Assembly: GCF_003854895.1 (NCBI RefSeq) | Contig: NZ_CP033966.1 | Coordinates: 5,828,001 to 5,892,000 of the forward strand | Source: Pigmentiphaga sp. H8 | Lineage (GTDB): Bacteria > Pseudomonadota > Gammaproteobacteria > Burkholderiales > Burkholderiaceae_B | Direction of reading: 5' to 3' | DNA length: 64,000 nt | Shown here: positions 10,693 through 19,478 of the stretch, piece by piece | Layout: each line of letters begins with the position of its first letter | Numbering within the stretch: position 1 is the first letter of the stretch | Translations under genes and position numbers: made by a program | The notes under the pieces: model-generated | Seen by the model: the letters and a program-made list of their open reading frames with translations, nothing else | The model's database searches: none | Told to the model about the DNA's origin: nothing

Positions 10693-10935
10693 TTAGCCGA
10701 CGAACGGGTTCGCGAAGGCGAACAGCATGGCGATACCCACGCCGATCAGGAACGCGGCGTCGATCAGGCCGGCCAGCAGGAACAGCTTGGTTTGCAGGGG
10801 GTTCATCAGCTCGGGCTGACGGGCCGAAGCTTCGATGTACTTGCCACCCACGATCGCGATTCCGAGGCAAGCGCCGATGGCGCCCAGACCGATGATCAGA
10901 CCGCAAGCGAGAGCGACGAAAGCGACGTTGGTCAT
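10693..10935 (-). CDS. atpE: ATP synthase Fo c subunit (proteolipid)
   Basis: 80 residues, two membrane helices joined by the polar loop S-A-R-Q-P-E (Arg39-Gln40-Pro41). The ion-carrying acid is Asp59 in G-L-I-D-A-A-F. The residues following it (A-A-F) do not match the E-S/T sodium-binding pattern, so a proton-driven enzyme is expected. AAGGAG ribosome-binding site. Flanked by the longest internal spacers of the Fo part (125 bp from atpB, 80 bp to atpF). Confidence 0.98.
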   Translation of the reverse strand: MTNVAFVALACGLIIGLGAIGACLGIAIVGGKYIEASARQPELMNPLQTKLFLLAGLIDAAFLIGVGIAMLFAFANPFVG

Positions 10936-11060
10936 GACAACTCCTTGATATGAATCGTAAAACGACTAGTTATGTTGAAAGATTGAAACCACGGATACTG
11001 CAAACCTGCTACGGATCGCGGCAGTACCGACCGCGCCCGATATTCCCAAGACCCTCGAGA

Positions 11061-11927
11061 TCAGTGGCCTTCGTGAGCCTGGCCGATGTACACCAGGGTC
11101 AGCATCATGAAGATGAAGGCCTGGAGCACGACGATCAGGATGTGGAAGATGGCCCAGACCGATCCGGCGAGGATGTGGCCGATGCCCAGGGCCACGCTGG
11201 TGGCGTTCAGGCCGGCCCACGCGCCGCCCAGCATGGCGATCAGCATGAAGATCAGTTCGCCGGCGAACATGTTGCCGAACAACCGCATGCCCAGCGAAAC
11301 CATCTTGGCCGCGTATTCGATGATGTTCAGCAGGAAGTTGAAGGGTGCCAGGACGACGGCGCCGATGCCATGGGCATGGAAGGGCGCGGTGAACAATTCC
11401 TTGACGAAGCCGCCGGGCGACTTGATCTTGATGCCGTAGTAGAACATCAGCAGCAGCACGCCCATGGACATGCCGATAGGCGCGTTCAGGTCGGCCGTGG
11501 GCACGATGCGGTGGTAGTGGATGACGTCGTCCAGCCCGACCAGGCTGAACAGGTAGTGGGGCAGGTCGACCGGCAGCAGGTCGAGCGCGTTCATGAAGAC
11601 GATCCACATGAACACGGTCAGCGCCAGCGGCGCGACGAACAGGCGGGACTTGGCGTTGTGGACGATGCCCTTGGCTTCCTCGTCCACCCACTCGACCAGG
11701 ATCTCGACGAAGGCCTGCATCTTGCCGGGAACGCCGGCGGTGGCGCGGCGCGCGCCCAGCCACATCAGGAACACGACCAGGAGGCCCATGGAGATGGACC
11801 AGAAAAGCGTGTCGTAGTTGACGACCGAGAAGTCGGCGATAAGAGACTGCTTGTGTCCGGTGTTGTTCAGGTGTCCCAGGTGGTGGACGATGTACTCGGA
11901 CGCGGTCGGCGCTGTGGTGGAAGCCAT
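11061..11927 (-). CDS. atpB: ATP synthase Fo a subunit
   Basis: 288 residues from the ATG at 11,927; the open frame extends 22 codons further but the M-A-S-T-T-A-P-T-A-S start fits the family. Several membrane helices, the essential Arg in L-G-M-R-L-F-G-N-M-F-A-G-E (about residue 210), and the C-terminal I-x-x-L-Q-A-F-I-F-M-M-L-T-x-V-Y. It forms the proton half-channels against the c ring. Confidence 0.97.
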   Translation of the reverse strand: MASTTAPTASEYIVHHLGHLNNTGHKQSLIADFSVVNYDTLFWSISMGLLVVFLMWLGARRATAGVPGKMQAFVEILVEWVDEEAKGIVHNAKSRLFVAPLALTVFMWIVFMNALDLLPVDLPHYLFSLVGLDDVIHYHRIVPTADLNAPIGMSMGVLLLMFYYGIKIKSPGGFVKELFTAPFHAHGIGAVVLAPFNFLLNIIEYAAKMVSLGMRLFGNMFAGELIFMLIAMLGGAWAGLNATSVALGIGHILAGSVWAIFHILIVVLQAFIFMMLTLVYIGQAHEGH

Positions 11928-12005
11928 ATCGGGGGTTTCTATCCTACGACCTGATTTTGAAATTCTCGCGATGTCGGCCGGGGTTTCCCGCACGCGCCGC
12001 CATCT

Positions 12006-12605
12006 TCAATCCATTTTCTTGCCGAAAGCCAGTACCAGCCACTGGCTTTTGAGCGCACACACCAAGCCCGCCAGAAAGGCGGGCCACACGAGCCATTCAT
12101 GACCGAACTTCGCCGCTGCGACGATAAGCACGACAGCGACGCCGATCTTGAAGAACTCGCCGAAGAAAAACGTTGCGGGGTTTGCTCCCCCCGGCTTCTG
12201 CACACTCAGAATCAGCCTGAATGCGAACAAGGCGTTGGGAATGACGTATGCCGCGGCACCGGCCAGCGCCGAAAGCCCTGCAGCGCTCCCGGACACCGCG
12301 TAGGCCAGCACGGCAACCACGATGCTGACAACAATCTGAACAATTATCGCACGCAGCAAGTCCCGCACGGCCTGCCGACGCAACACTGTCCTTTCTGCTT
12401 CGGTAAGCCGAAGCGGTTCTACCTGTTCATTGGAACGCAGACGCTCGGCGTCGCGGGCCTCCCAACCCCATGGATCAGGTTCGCCGGCTTCCCTGTGGTC
12501 GCGCGCACTGGATGTCCCCTGCTGCGCAGTCCCCACGGCTCCGTTGCCACTGGCCGCTTTTCCGTATGCATCTGAAGGGCGCGGATCGTCTTCGATCGTC
12601 TTCAT
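12006..12605 (-). CDS. atpI: ATP synthase subunit I
   Basis: 199 residues: a hydrophilic N-terminal tail of about 80 residues, then four predicted membrane segments (I-I-V-Q-I-V-V-S-I-V-V-A-V-L-A-Y; A-A-Y-V-I-P-N-A-L-F-A-F; F-F-G-E-F-F-K-I-G-V-A-V-V-L-I-V-A-A; W-L-V-W-P-A-F-L-A-G-L-V). The P-N-x-x-F and E-F-F-K segments are typical of AtpI, which helps c-ring assembly. First gene of the operon, directly after the promoter at 12,653-12,681. The N-terminal tail is longer than in short AtpI proteins, so an internal start is possible. Confidence 0.9.
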   Translation of the reverse strand: MKTIEDDPRPSDAYGKAASGNGAVGTAQQGTSSARDHREAGEPDPWGWEARDAERLRSNEQVEPLRLTEAERTVLRRQAVRDLLRAIIVQIVVSIVVAVLAYAVSGSAAGLSALAGAAAYVIPNALFAFRLILSVQKPGGANPATFFFGEFFKIGVAVVLIVAAAKFGHEWLVWPAFLAGLVCALKSQWLVLAFGKKMD

Positions 12606-12652
12606 CGGACGACTTGCACCTTTTCAAGACCTGCTTTCCGACAAACCATACG

Positions 12653-12681
12653 AGTATAGCGGGTTTACCCGAAAGGTTCAA
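12653..12681 (-). promoter_or_regulatory. Sigma70-type promoter of the atp operon
   Basis: On the minus strand: -35 TTGAAC (12,676-12,681), 17-bp spacer, -10 TATACT (12,653-12,658), about 45 bp before the atpI ATG. The spacer contains the small inverted repeat CGGGT-AA-ACCCG, a possible operator. Confidence 0.7.
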
Positions 12682-12682
12682 A

Positions 12683-12702
12683 CCCCCTACGCGCGTAGGG
12701 GG
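12683..12702. repeat. 20-bp perfect palindrome CCCCCTACGCGCGTAGGGGG
   Basis: A perfect palindrome directly upstream of the atp -35 box and 8 bp downstream of the aldolase stop codon. As RNA it makes a stable GC hairpin followed by only three T, so it could be a weak terminator for the aldolase gene, an upstream operator for atpI, or both. Confidence 0.75.
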
Positions 12703-12710
12703 TCGTGGCC

Positions 12711-13472
12711 TCATGACCTATAGGAATTGTCGCGGCGGTCCAACAGGCGTAGCAGGGCCGGCCACTCGAGCAGGCCGAAGGGACGGCGGGTGGTGGGTTT
12801 GTAGAGGTGGTTGGTCAGCTCGACCACGGCCGGGGTGGGCAGATGCAGGGGGGTGTTGCAGGCCATGGCCATCGCCTGGGCCTGGCAGGCGCGCTCGAGC
12901 CAGTACATGGCGGTGAAGGCCTCGGCGATGGACGGCCCGACCGTCAGGAGGCCGTGGTTGCGCAGGATCATCGCCTGGCTGTCGCCCAGGTCGGCGACCA
13001 GGCGCTGCTGTTCGCCCAGGTCCACCACCACGCCCTCGTACTCGTGCATGGCGACCTGGCCGAAGAACATCGCGGTCTGGGACAGCGGCAAGAGGCCGCA
13101 TTCCAGCGCCGAGATGGCCATGCCGGCGGGCGTGTGGGTGTGGATCACGCAATCGACCTCCGGCCGCGCGCGGTGCACGGCCGAATGGATCACGAAGCCG
13201 GCGTGGTTCACGCCGTAGTCCTGGCCGCCGTCGTCCACGACGTTGCCGTCCAGGTCGATCTTGATCAGGCTGGATGCCGTGATCTCCTCGTAGGCCATGC
13301 CGTAGGGGTTGATCAGGAAATGCCCGTGCGCGCCCGGCACGCGGGCCGAGATGTGGTTGTAGATCAGGTCGTCCATCCTGAAGTGCGCCACCAACCGGTA
13401 GCACGCCGCCAGGTCCACCCGCGCCGCCCATTCCGCCTCGCCCGTGCCGGCACGTCGCGCCGCCTTCGCCAT
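12711..13472 (-). CDS. Class II aldolase/adducin-family protein
   Basis: 253 residues. The family fold is shown by the early N-H-I-S-A-R-V segment (about residue 40), metal-ligand motif V-I-H-T-H-T-P-A-G near residue 108 and a third His in I-L-R-N-H-G-L-L-T-V-G near residue 165. These proteins bind Zn or a similar metal and cleave or decarboxylate small hydroxy/keto acids; the exact substrate is not readable. It is the last gene of a run cupin-Bug-aldolase (52 bp after Bug), with a GGAG ribosome-binding site. Confidence 0.88.
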   Translation of the reverse strand: MAKAARRAGTGEAEWAARVDLAACYRLVAHFRMDDLIYNHISARVPGAHGHFLINPYGMAYEEITASSLIKIDLDGNVVDDGGQDYGVNHAGFVIHSAVHRARPEVDCVIHTHTPAGMAISALECGLLPLSQTAMFFGQVAMHEYEGVVVDLGEQQRLVADLGDSQAMILRNHGLLTVGPSIAEAFTAMYWLERACQAQAMAMACNTPLHLPTPAVVELTNHLYKPTTRRPFGLLEWPALLRLLDRRDNSYRS

Positions 13473-13524
13473 ATCCGCTCCATCCTCGTGAAAAACCGCC
13501 TGCGCGCGCAGGCGGATCTATGGG

Positions 13525-14499
13525 TCAATCGATGCCCGCGCGGCGGATGACGCCACCCCATTTGTCGATATCGGCGGCGATGATCCGCGTCATCTCCGCC
13601 GGTGACGTGGGCCAGGCCTGGATGCCCAGCGCGTCGAACCGGCCCGCGGTCTCGGGCAGCGCCAGCACCGCCGCGATCTCCTTGTTCAGCCGCTCGATCA
13701 CGTCGGGTGGCGTACCCGCCGGCGCCTCCACGCCCTGCCAGCCGTCGGCCTCGAAGCCGGGCACCACTTCGGCGATGGCCGGCGTGTCGGGCAGCGCGGG
13801 CAGGCGCTTCTTGCCGGTGGTGCCCAGCGGAATCACGGTTCCGGCCTTGACCTGCTCGATCGCGGTGGTGGTGGGCTGGAAGATCAGCGGCACCTGCCCG
13901 CCGATCACGTCGACCAGCGCGCCGCTCTTGTAGGGCACGTGCGTCAGCCGCACGCCCGCCAGCGACGTCATCAGTTCCATGATGACGTGGCCGGCGCCGC
14001 CCACGCCCATGGAGGCGTAGTTGATGGAGGCGGGCCTGGCGCGCGCCGTCGTGATCAGGTCGGCCAGCGTGCGCTGCGGGAAGTCCTTGTTGGCGATGAG
14101 CACGTAGGGCACGGCCGCGACGATGCTGACCGGCGCGAAGTCCTTGACCGGATCGTAGGGCAGCTTCTTGTAGACGAACTGGTTCATGGTCACGATGGAA
14201 TTGACCATGAAGAAAATGGTGTGGCCGTCGGGCGCGGCCTTGGCCGCGGCCTCGGCGCCCAGCATGCCGCCCGCGCCCGCGCGGTTGTCCACCACGAAAG
14301 GCTGGCCCATGCGCTCGGCCAGCTTGCCCGACAGGTAGCGCGCCACGATGTCGGGCGAACTGCCGGCCGGGAACGGCACGATGATGCGCACCGGCTTGGA
14401 CGGATAGCTCTGCGCCGCGCCGGCCGCCGACGCGGCACAGGCCAGCAAGATGGCGGCCGGCCACGCCGCGGCCGCAACGAACAGCGAGGTCTTGTTCAT
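13525..14499 (-). CDS. Bug/TctC-family periplasmic receptor
   Basis: 324 residues with a clear Sec signal peptide (about residues 1-28, cleavage near A-A-G-A-A-Q). Mature domain starts S-Y-P-S-K-P-V-R-I-I-V-P-F, with P-A-G-S-S-P-D-I-V in the ligand loop and A-P-D-G-H-T-I-F-F. GAGGGGAG ribosome-binding site. Lies between the cupin and the aldolase gene and is presumably co-transcribed with them. Confidence 0.92.
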   Translation of the reverse strand: MNKTSLFVAAAAWPAAILLACAASAAGAAQSYPSKPVRIIVPFPAGSSPDIVARYLSGKLAERMGQPFVVDNRAGAGGMLGAEAAAKAAPDGHTIFFMVNSIVTMNQFVYKKLPYDPVKDFAPVSIVAAVPYVLIANKDFPQRTLADLITTARARPASINYASMGVGGAGHVIMELMTSLAGVRLTHVPYKSGALVDVIGGQVPLIFQPTTTAIEQVKAGTVIPLGTTGKKRLPALPDTPAIAEVVPGFEADGWQGVEAPAGTPPDVIERLNKEIAAVLALPETAGRFDALGIQAWPTSPAEMTRIIAADIDKWGGVIRRAGID

Positions 14500-14543
14500 G
14501 ATCGTCTCCCCTCTCCCGCCCTGCGGCGGACATGGCGGCGATG

Positions 14544-15107
14544 TCAGAGGACGGATCCTTCCACGTCCTCGGGCATCTTGAAATTGGACAGCCGCTTCAG
14601 GTTGCCTTTCTCGTCCACCGCCAGGCCCGACTCGCTCGCGGCCCGGCTCAGCACCTCGTCGTGCCAGGTAACCGCCCCGCCGCCGGTGTGCCCGCCCACC
14701 AGCGCCAGCATGGTCAGCTCGCGCTCGCCGTAGTTGCGAAAGCCGCGCATCACGCCGGTCGGCACCGAGATCACGTCCAGCGGCTGCAGCACCAGTTCTT
14801 CCTTGTCGTCGCCGATCAGCACGTGCACGGGGCCGGAGATGGGTATGAACACCTCGGCGGTCTTGTGCGCATGCAGGCCGGCGCCGCCGCCGGGCGGCAC
14901 GACGATATAGGAAATGGTGAAGCCGTGGTCCTCGGTGATGGGCGGCTGCATGTCGGCATTCTCGACCACGCCGCGGCCGATCACCTTGAGGTTTTTCTTG
15001 CGCCCCTCGGGCAGCAGCGAATCGACGAACGCCAGGCTGAACGGCTTGAGTTCCGAGAAGCGCGCGACCCGCGTGCGGGCGATGGTTTCTAGCAATGGAC
15101 TGGCCAT
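14544..15107 (-). CDS. Cupin-domain protein
   Basis: 187 residues with one cupin barrel at about residues 65-145. Metal-ligand motif G-L-H-A-H-K-T-A-E-V-F supplies two His and a Glu, followed by the second motif with P-T-G-V-M-R-G-F. Cupins with this layout may be dioxygenases, isomerases or sensors; no function can be assigned. First gene of the cupin-Bug-aldolase group, with a GAAGGAG ribosome-binding site, and 122 bp downstream of the LysR gene. Confidence 0.85.
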   Translation of the reverse strand: MASPLLETIARTRVARFSELKPFSLAFVDSLLPEGRKKNLKVIGRGVVENADMQPPITEDHGFTISYIVVPPGGGAGLHAHKTAEVFIPISGPVHVLIGDDKEELVLQPLDVISVPTGVMRGFRNYGERELTMLALVGGHTGGGAVTWHDEVLSRAASESGLAVDEKGNLKRLSNFKMPEDVEGSVL

Positions 15108-15229
15108 GGATGCTCCTTCACGGTCGGGGCCGGGAAGGCCGCGATGTCCACATCATGGCCGCGTGCGCGGCGGCGATAAATTATCGATTTGCTATGCCCG
15201 CCATGCCGGCTCGGCATGGCGGATCCGGC

Positions 15230-16177
15230 TCAGCCGCGCGGCCGCCTGCGGCCCATGGCCCGGGCACCCTGCCACTGCCCTTGTTCGACCTGCGCCAGGA
15301 TCAGCTCGCGCACCATGGGCAGTACCTCGCTGGCCACGCGCGACAGCGGGCGCGACACCGGCCAGGCCAGGCTGCGCTGCAGCCAGAGCCCGGCGATGGG
15401 CACCGCGGCCAGGCCGGCTTCCAGCGCGACACTGGACGGCAGATAGACGGTGTAGCCCATGCCCAGGCGCACCAGTTGCGCCGCCAGCGCGAAGGCGCCG
15501 ACCTCGGCCTCGATGCGCAGGGGCACCCGCTGGCGCGCGGCCAGGGCTTCGATCTCGTTGCGTATGCCGGCGCGCGACACGCCCGTCAGGATCAGCGGCA
15601 GGCCGCGCAACTGGCGCACCGGGATCTCGCTGCGCGCGAGCAGCGGATCCCCCGCGCGTCCCACCAGGCACAGGCGGTCCTCGAACAGGGGTTCGACCGC
15701 GAGCATGTGCGCCGGCGGCGGCGCCGGCGTGGCGCCGCTCAGCAGCGCGATGTCGACCGCGTTGTCGCGCAGCATGTCGTGCATGGCCGGGCTGAAGGCC
15801 TGGACGATGTGCGGCTGCGCATCGGGAAAGCGCTGCTTGATCGCGACCGTGAGCGCGGCGCCTATCACCGTCACGTAGTTGGGCGTCATGCCGATGATGA
15901 CCGGGCCGGACGGCGGTCCCTGCGTGTCGTGCACGTCGCTCTTGAGCTGGTCGAAGCTGCGCAGCAGGTATTGCGCGCGGTCCAGCAGGCGGCGGCCCTC
16001 GGGGGTGAGCGTCGCGCCGCGCAGGTGGCGTTCGAACAGCCGCACGCCCAGTTCGTCTTCCAGCATGCGGATGCGCCGGCTCAGGGCCGGCTGGGCGATG
16101 AAGAGCTGCTGCGCCGCCTTCGAGAAATTCTCGTGCGCGGCAACGGTCACGAAATACTTCAGTTGACGAATGTCCAT
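15230..16177 (-). CDS. LysR-family transcriptional regulator
   Basis: 315 residues from the ATG at 16,177 (M-D-I-R-Q-L-K-Y-F, the common LysR start); 14 further codons upstream lack a conserved sequence. HTH A-A-Q-Q-L-F-I-A-Q-P-A-L-S-R-R-I at residues 20-35. It is upstream of, and on the same strand as, the cupin-Bug-aldolase group and is divergent from the esterase-like gene at 16,309, so it could control either. Confidence 0.92.
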   Translation of the reverse strand: MDIRQLKYFVTVAAHENFSKAAQQLFIAQPALSRRIRMLEDELGVRLFERHLRGATLTPEGRRLLDRAQYLLRSFDQLKSDVHDTQGPPSGPVIIGMTPNYVTVIGAALTVAIKQRFPDAQPHIVQAFSPAMHDMLRDNAVDIALLSGATPAPPPAHMLAVEPLFEDRLCLVGRAGDPLLARSEIPVRQLRGLPLILTGVSRAGIRNEIEALAARQRVPLRIEAEVGAFALAAQLVRLGMGYTVYLPSSVALEAGLAAVPIAGLWLQRSLAWPVSRPLSRVASEVLPMVRELILAQVEQGQWQGARAMGRRRPRG

Positions 16178-16308
16178 GGTCCCGCCATTCCCCCGTCGTG
16201 CGCCATACCCTGGCGGCATGGCCCCTGGACCGCGGAAATATGACGCGGCCGAGCAGGGCCGGCCCTATCATAGCCACGCTGCCCACCCTCGTCACCGCCG
16301 CCTTGACC

Positions 16309-17253
16309 ATGAAGCCCGACGACGCCCTGCTTGCCCGGCTGGACCCCGACATCGCGCCGCGCGTGCTGCGCCTGGTCGAGGCCGAGACCACGCCCTCGCA
16401 CCTGCTGGAGCCGGCCCAGGTGCGCGCCGCCTTCCTGCGCGCGCGCCAGCCGCTGCGGCGCCCGCCGGTGCCGCTGGACATCGAGGACGTCGGCATCACC
16501 GTCGACGGCGCGCCGCTGGCGCTGCGCCTGTACCGCCCGCGCCGGCCCCGCCCCCCCGCGTTGCTCTACCTGCACGGCGGCGCCTTCACCAACGGCGACC
16601 TCGACAGCCATGACGCCACCTGCTGCCTGCTGGCGATGGAAGCCGGCGTGATGGTGGCCAGCGTGGACTATCGCGTGCTGCCCGGGCACCCCTTCCCGGC
16701 CGCGTTCAACGACACCGTAGGCGCGCTGCGGTGGCTGCACGAACAGGCCGAGGCGCTGGGCGCCGACCCCGCGCGCCTGGCCGTGGGCGGCGACAGCTCC
16801 GGCGCGAACCTGGCCCTGGCCGCCGCGCTGGAAACGCGCGGCCGGATCCCGCTGCGGGCGATGTGGCTGGCCTACCCCATCATCGGCATCGATTTCGAGA
16901 CCCCCTCGTACCGCGAGAACGCCAACGCCCCGCTGCTGACCCGCGCCCGCTGCCGGCGGATCCTGCGCGACTACCTGGGGCGCGAACCCGGTCCGGGCGA
17001 CAGCCGGGTGGCGCCGCTGCTGGCGCCGGACTTCACCGGCCTGCCGCCGGCGGTGGCCGTGGCCGCCGAACTGGACCCGCTGCGCAGCGACGCCGAGATC
17101 CTGGCCGACCGCCTGCGGGCGGCCGGCGCGGCGTGCGAACTGGTGCGCGCGGCGGGCATGCCCCATGGTTTCCTGCGCTGGGTAGCCGACAGCGCCGCGA
17201 GCCGGCGCATCGCCGTCCGCAGCGCCCAGGCGCTGGCCGCCCTGCTGGACTGA
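16309..17253 (+). CDS. HSL-family alpha/beta hydrolase (acetyl-esterase-like)
   Basis: 314 residues from the ATG at 16,309. The hormone-sensitive-lipase features are present: oxyanion H-G-G-A-F (about residue 87), nucleophile elbow G-D-S-S-G (Ser near 158), the acid in L-D-P-L-R-S-D and the catalytic His in M-P-H-G-F near residue 287. Probable carboxylesterase or lactonase with small acyl substrates. Divergent from a LysR gene (131 bp) and followed by another LysR on the same strand. Confidence 0.88.
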   Translation: MKPDDALLARLDPDIAPRVLRLVEAETTPSHLLEPAQVRAAFLRARQPLRRPPVPLDIEDVGITVDGAPLALRLYRPRRPRPPALLYLHGGAFTNGDLDSHDATCCLLAMEAGVMVASVDYRVLPGHPFPAAFNDTVGALRWLHEQAEALGADPARLAVGGDSSGANLALAAALETRGRIPLRAMWLAYPIIGIDFETPSYRENANAPLLTRARCRRILRDYLGREPGPGDSRVAPLLAPDFTGLPPAVAVAAELDPLRSDAEILADRLRAAGAACELVRAAGMPHGFLRWVADSAASRRIAVRSAQALAALLD

Positions 17254-17321
17254 CGCGGGCGGCCCCTTCAAGGGCGCCGGTACCGATAAAATCGGACATA
17301 CCGCAGCCCGGGACCACCGCC

Positions 17322-18233
17322 TTGGAACTCCGCCAGATCCAGTACTTCATCTGCCTTTTCGAGGAAGGCACCGTCACGGGCGCGGCGCGCCGCGTGAACG
17401 TCGTGCAGCCCGCCCTGAGCGCGCAGATCGTCAAGCTGGAAGAAGAACTGGGCCAGAAACTGTTCATCCGCAGCGCGCGCGGGATGGAGCCCACCGAGGC
17501 GGGGCGGCGCATGTACCAGCTGTACCTGCCCATCCTGCGGGACCTCTCGCAGGCGCGCGAGCAGATGACCCTGCGCGGCGGCGAAGTCGGCGGCGAAGTG
17601 GTGGTCGGCATGATCTCGTCGCTGGCCGAAAGCGTGCTGAGCGAGGCACTGACCGATTTCGCGCGCGCCTATCCCAAGGTGAACGTCACCGTCACCAACG
17701 GGCCGCTGCTCGACTGGGTGGCGGCCGGCAAGATCGACGCGGCCATCGTGGACAAGCCGCGCCGGCCGTTCTCGCTCAGCGTCGAACCCATCATCGACGA
17801 GGAACTCTTGCTGGTCGGCCCGGACGACGACACGGTGCCGGCATCCCTGCCGCTGTCGGCGGCTGCCGCCCTGCCTCTGCTGTTCACCCCGCGCGAGCAC
17901 AACCTGCGCGAGATCCTGGAAGACTACGCCCGCCAGGAGAACCTGGTGTTCAAGCCCGTGTTCGAGATCTATTCGATGACGGCGCTGCTGAACCTGGCCG
18001 AGGACGCCGGCTTCTACGCCATCCTGCCCCGCAGCGTGGTGCGCCGCCGTGCGCGCCGCTCGCCCCTGCGCGTGCGCACCATCGAGGCGCCGGCCATGAC
18101 GCGGCAGATCATCTGCGTCACCCACCCGCGCCGCCCGCTGACCTCCGCTTCCGCGCTGTTCCTGGACGTGCTGCGCACGCACATACGCGGGCTGCCGGAC
18201 GGCGCGCCACGGGCGGGCGATACCGATCGATGA
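17322..18233 (+). CDS. LysR-family transcriptional regulator (TTG start)
   Basis: 303 residues if started at the TTG at 17,322, giving (M)-E-L-R-Q-I-Q-Y-F, the canonical LysR N-terminus. No ATG or GTG lies close, and the upstream frame is out-of-frame hydrolase sequence. HTH A-A-R-R-V-N-V-V-Q-P-A-L-S-A-Q-I. Probable regulator of the Bug/Pht5-like pair that follows on the same strand. Confidence 0.88.
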   Translation: MELRQIQYFICLFEEGTVTGAARRVNVVQPALSAQIVKLEEELGQKLFIRSARGMEPTEAGRRMYQLYLPILRDLSQAREQMTLRGGEVGGEVVVGMISSLAESVLSEALTDFARAYPKVNVTVTNGPLLDWVAAGKIDAAIVDKPRRPFSLSVEPIIDEELLLVGPDDDTVPASLPLSAAAALPLLFTPREHNLREILEDYARQENLVFKPVFEIYSMTALLNLAEDAGFYAILPRSVVRRRARRSPLRVRTIEAPAMTRQIICVTHPRRPLTSASALFLDVLRTHIRGLPDGAPRAGDTDR

Positions 18234-18466
18234 TGGCTGCGATCAGTATTAATCATGGCCCCGAACCGGTTCCCGCCCCCCTTCCCGACTTAGAATTTCC
18301 GCAACGCCGCAAGCCGCCCCGACGGGGCCGCTAGGCGCCTCCAAGACGCACCGGGCGTGGTGACCCACGCACCGGCGCGCACACTCCCCCATCCCGCAAA
18401 GCGATCGTGTCCGGCGTGGCATGGGGATCGGTACGAGTCATTGAAGAAGCACAGATGGAGACCTGC

Positions 18467-19447
18467 ATGAAATTCCCGGCACGCGCCCTGTTCGCCGCCC
18501 TGTCCGTGGCCGTGGCCGCGGCCGCCGCCTCGCCCCTGGCGATGGCGGACAACTATCCCGCCAAGCCCGTGCGCGTGATCGTGCCCGTGACCGCCGGCGG
18601 CGGCGTGGACACGGCCGCGCGCCTGATCGCCACGCACCTGCGCGCCGAACTGGGCCAGACCTTCGTGGTCGAGAACAAACCCGGCGCCGGCGGCAACATC
18701 GGGCTGGACCAGCTGGCCAAGGCGCCGGCCGACGGCTACACGCTGGCCATCATCCCCAACACCATGACCATCAACCACACGTTGATGAACAAGCTGCCCT
18801 TCGACACCCTCAAGAGCTTCGCGCCGGTGGTGCAGATCGGCACCACGCCGGCGGTACTGGGCGCGCGCGCCAACCTCGCGCCCGGGTCGCTCAAGGATCT
18901 GGTGGCCTACGCCAAGAGCAATCCGGGCAAGCTGTCCTACGCCGGCTGCGACACGGGCTCGGCGCTGCACCTGGCGGGCGAGATGTTCAAGCAGCAGGCC
19001 GACGTGGACGTCACCCACGTGCCGTACAAAGGCTGCTCGGACTCGGTGCCCAACGTGCTGGGCGGCCAGGTCGACCTGATCTTCATCACGCTGACCAACA
19101 TCGCCGGCTACCTCAAGGACGGCCGCATGCGCGTCTACGCCGTCGCGGCCGACCAGCGCACGCCTTATGCGCCCGACCTGCCCACCGGCGCCGAACAAGG
19201 CTTCCCCGGTTTCAACATCGACATCTGGTATGGCATGCTGGCCCCGGCGGGCACGCCGCGCGAGATCGTCGCCAGGCTGAACACGGCGGTGAACGCCATC
19301 CTGAAGAAGCCCGAAGTGCAATCGACGCTGGCCACCAGCTACCTGACGCCGGTGGGCGGCACGCCCGAACAGTTCGGGCAGAAGATCCGTTCCGACATCG
19401 ACCGCTACGGCGCCGTCATCCGGAAGGCCAACATCCGCATCGAATGA
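18467..19447 (+). CDS. Bug/TctC-family periplasmic receptor
   Basis: 326 residues from the ATG at 18,467, chosen because a GGAG ribosome-binding site ends 6 bp upstream; an in-frame ATG at 18,455 overlaps that site. Signal peptide about residues 1-26 ending L-A-M-A-D-N. Mature domain Y-P-A-K-P-V-R-V-I-V-P-V with T-A-G-G-G-V-D-T-A. Followed by the Pht5-like gene after 31 bp. Confidence 0.92.
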   Translation: MKFPARALFAALSVAVAAAAASPLAMADNYPAKPVRVIVPVTAGGGVDTAARLIATHLRAELGQTFVVENKPGAGGNIGLDQLAKAPADGYTLAIIPNTMTINHTLMNKLPFDTLKSFAPVVQIGTTPAVLGARANLAPGSLKDLVAYAKSNPGKLSYAGCDTGSALHLAGEMFKQQADVDVTHVPYKGCSDSVPNVLGGQVDLIFITLTNIAGYLKDGRMRVYAVAADQRTPYAPDLPTGAEQGFPGFNIDIWYGMLAPAGTPREIVARLNTAVNAILKKPEVQSTLATSYLTPVGGTPEQFGQKIRSDIDRYGAVIRKANIRIE

Positions 19448-19478
19448 CCGTCCAACCTTCTCTCTATCGAGGCCGCTT

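Noticed and set aside
16731..18233. 500-codon frame reading through the esterase gene into LysR
   Set aside because: The first 197 codons are the esterase gene in the wrong frame; LysR homology begins at the TTG at 17,322.
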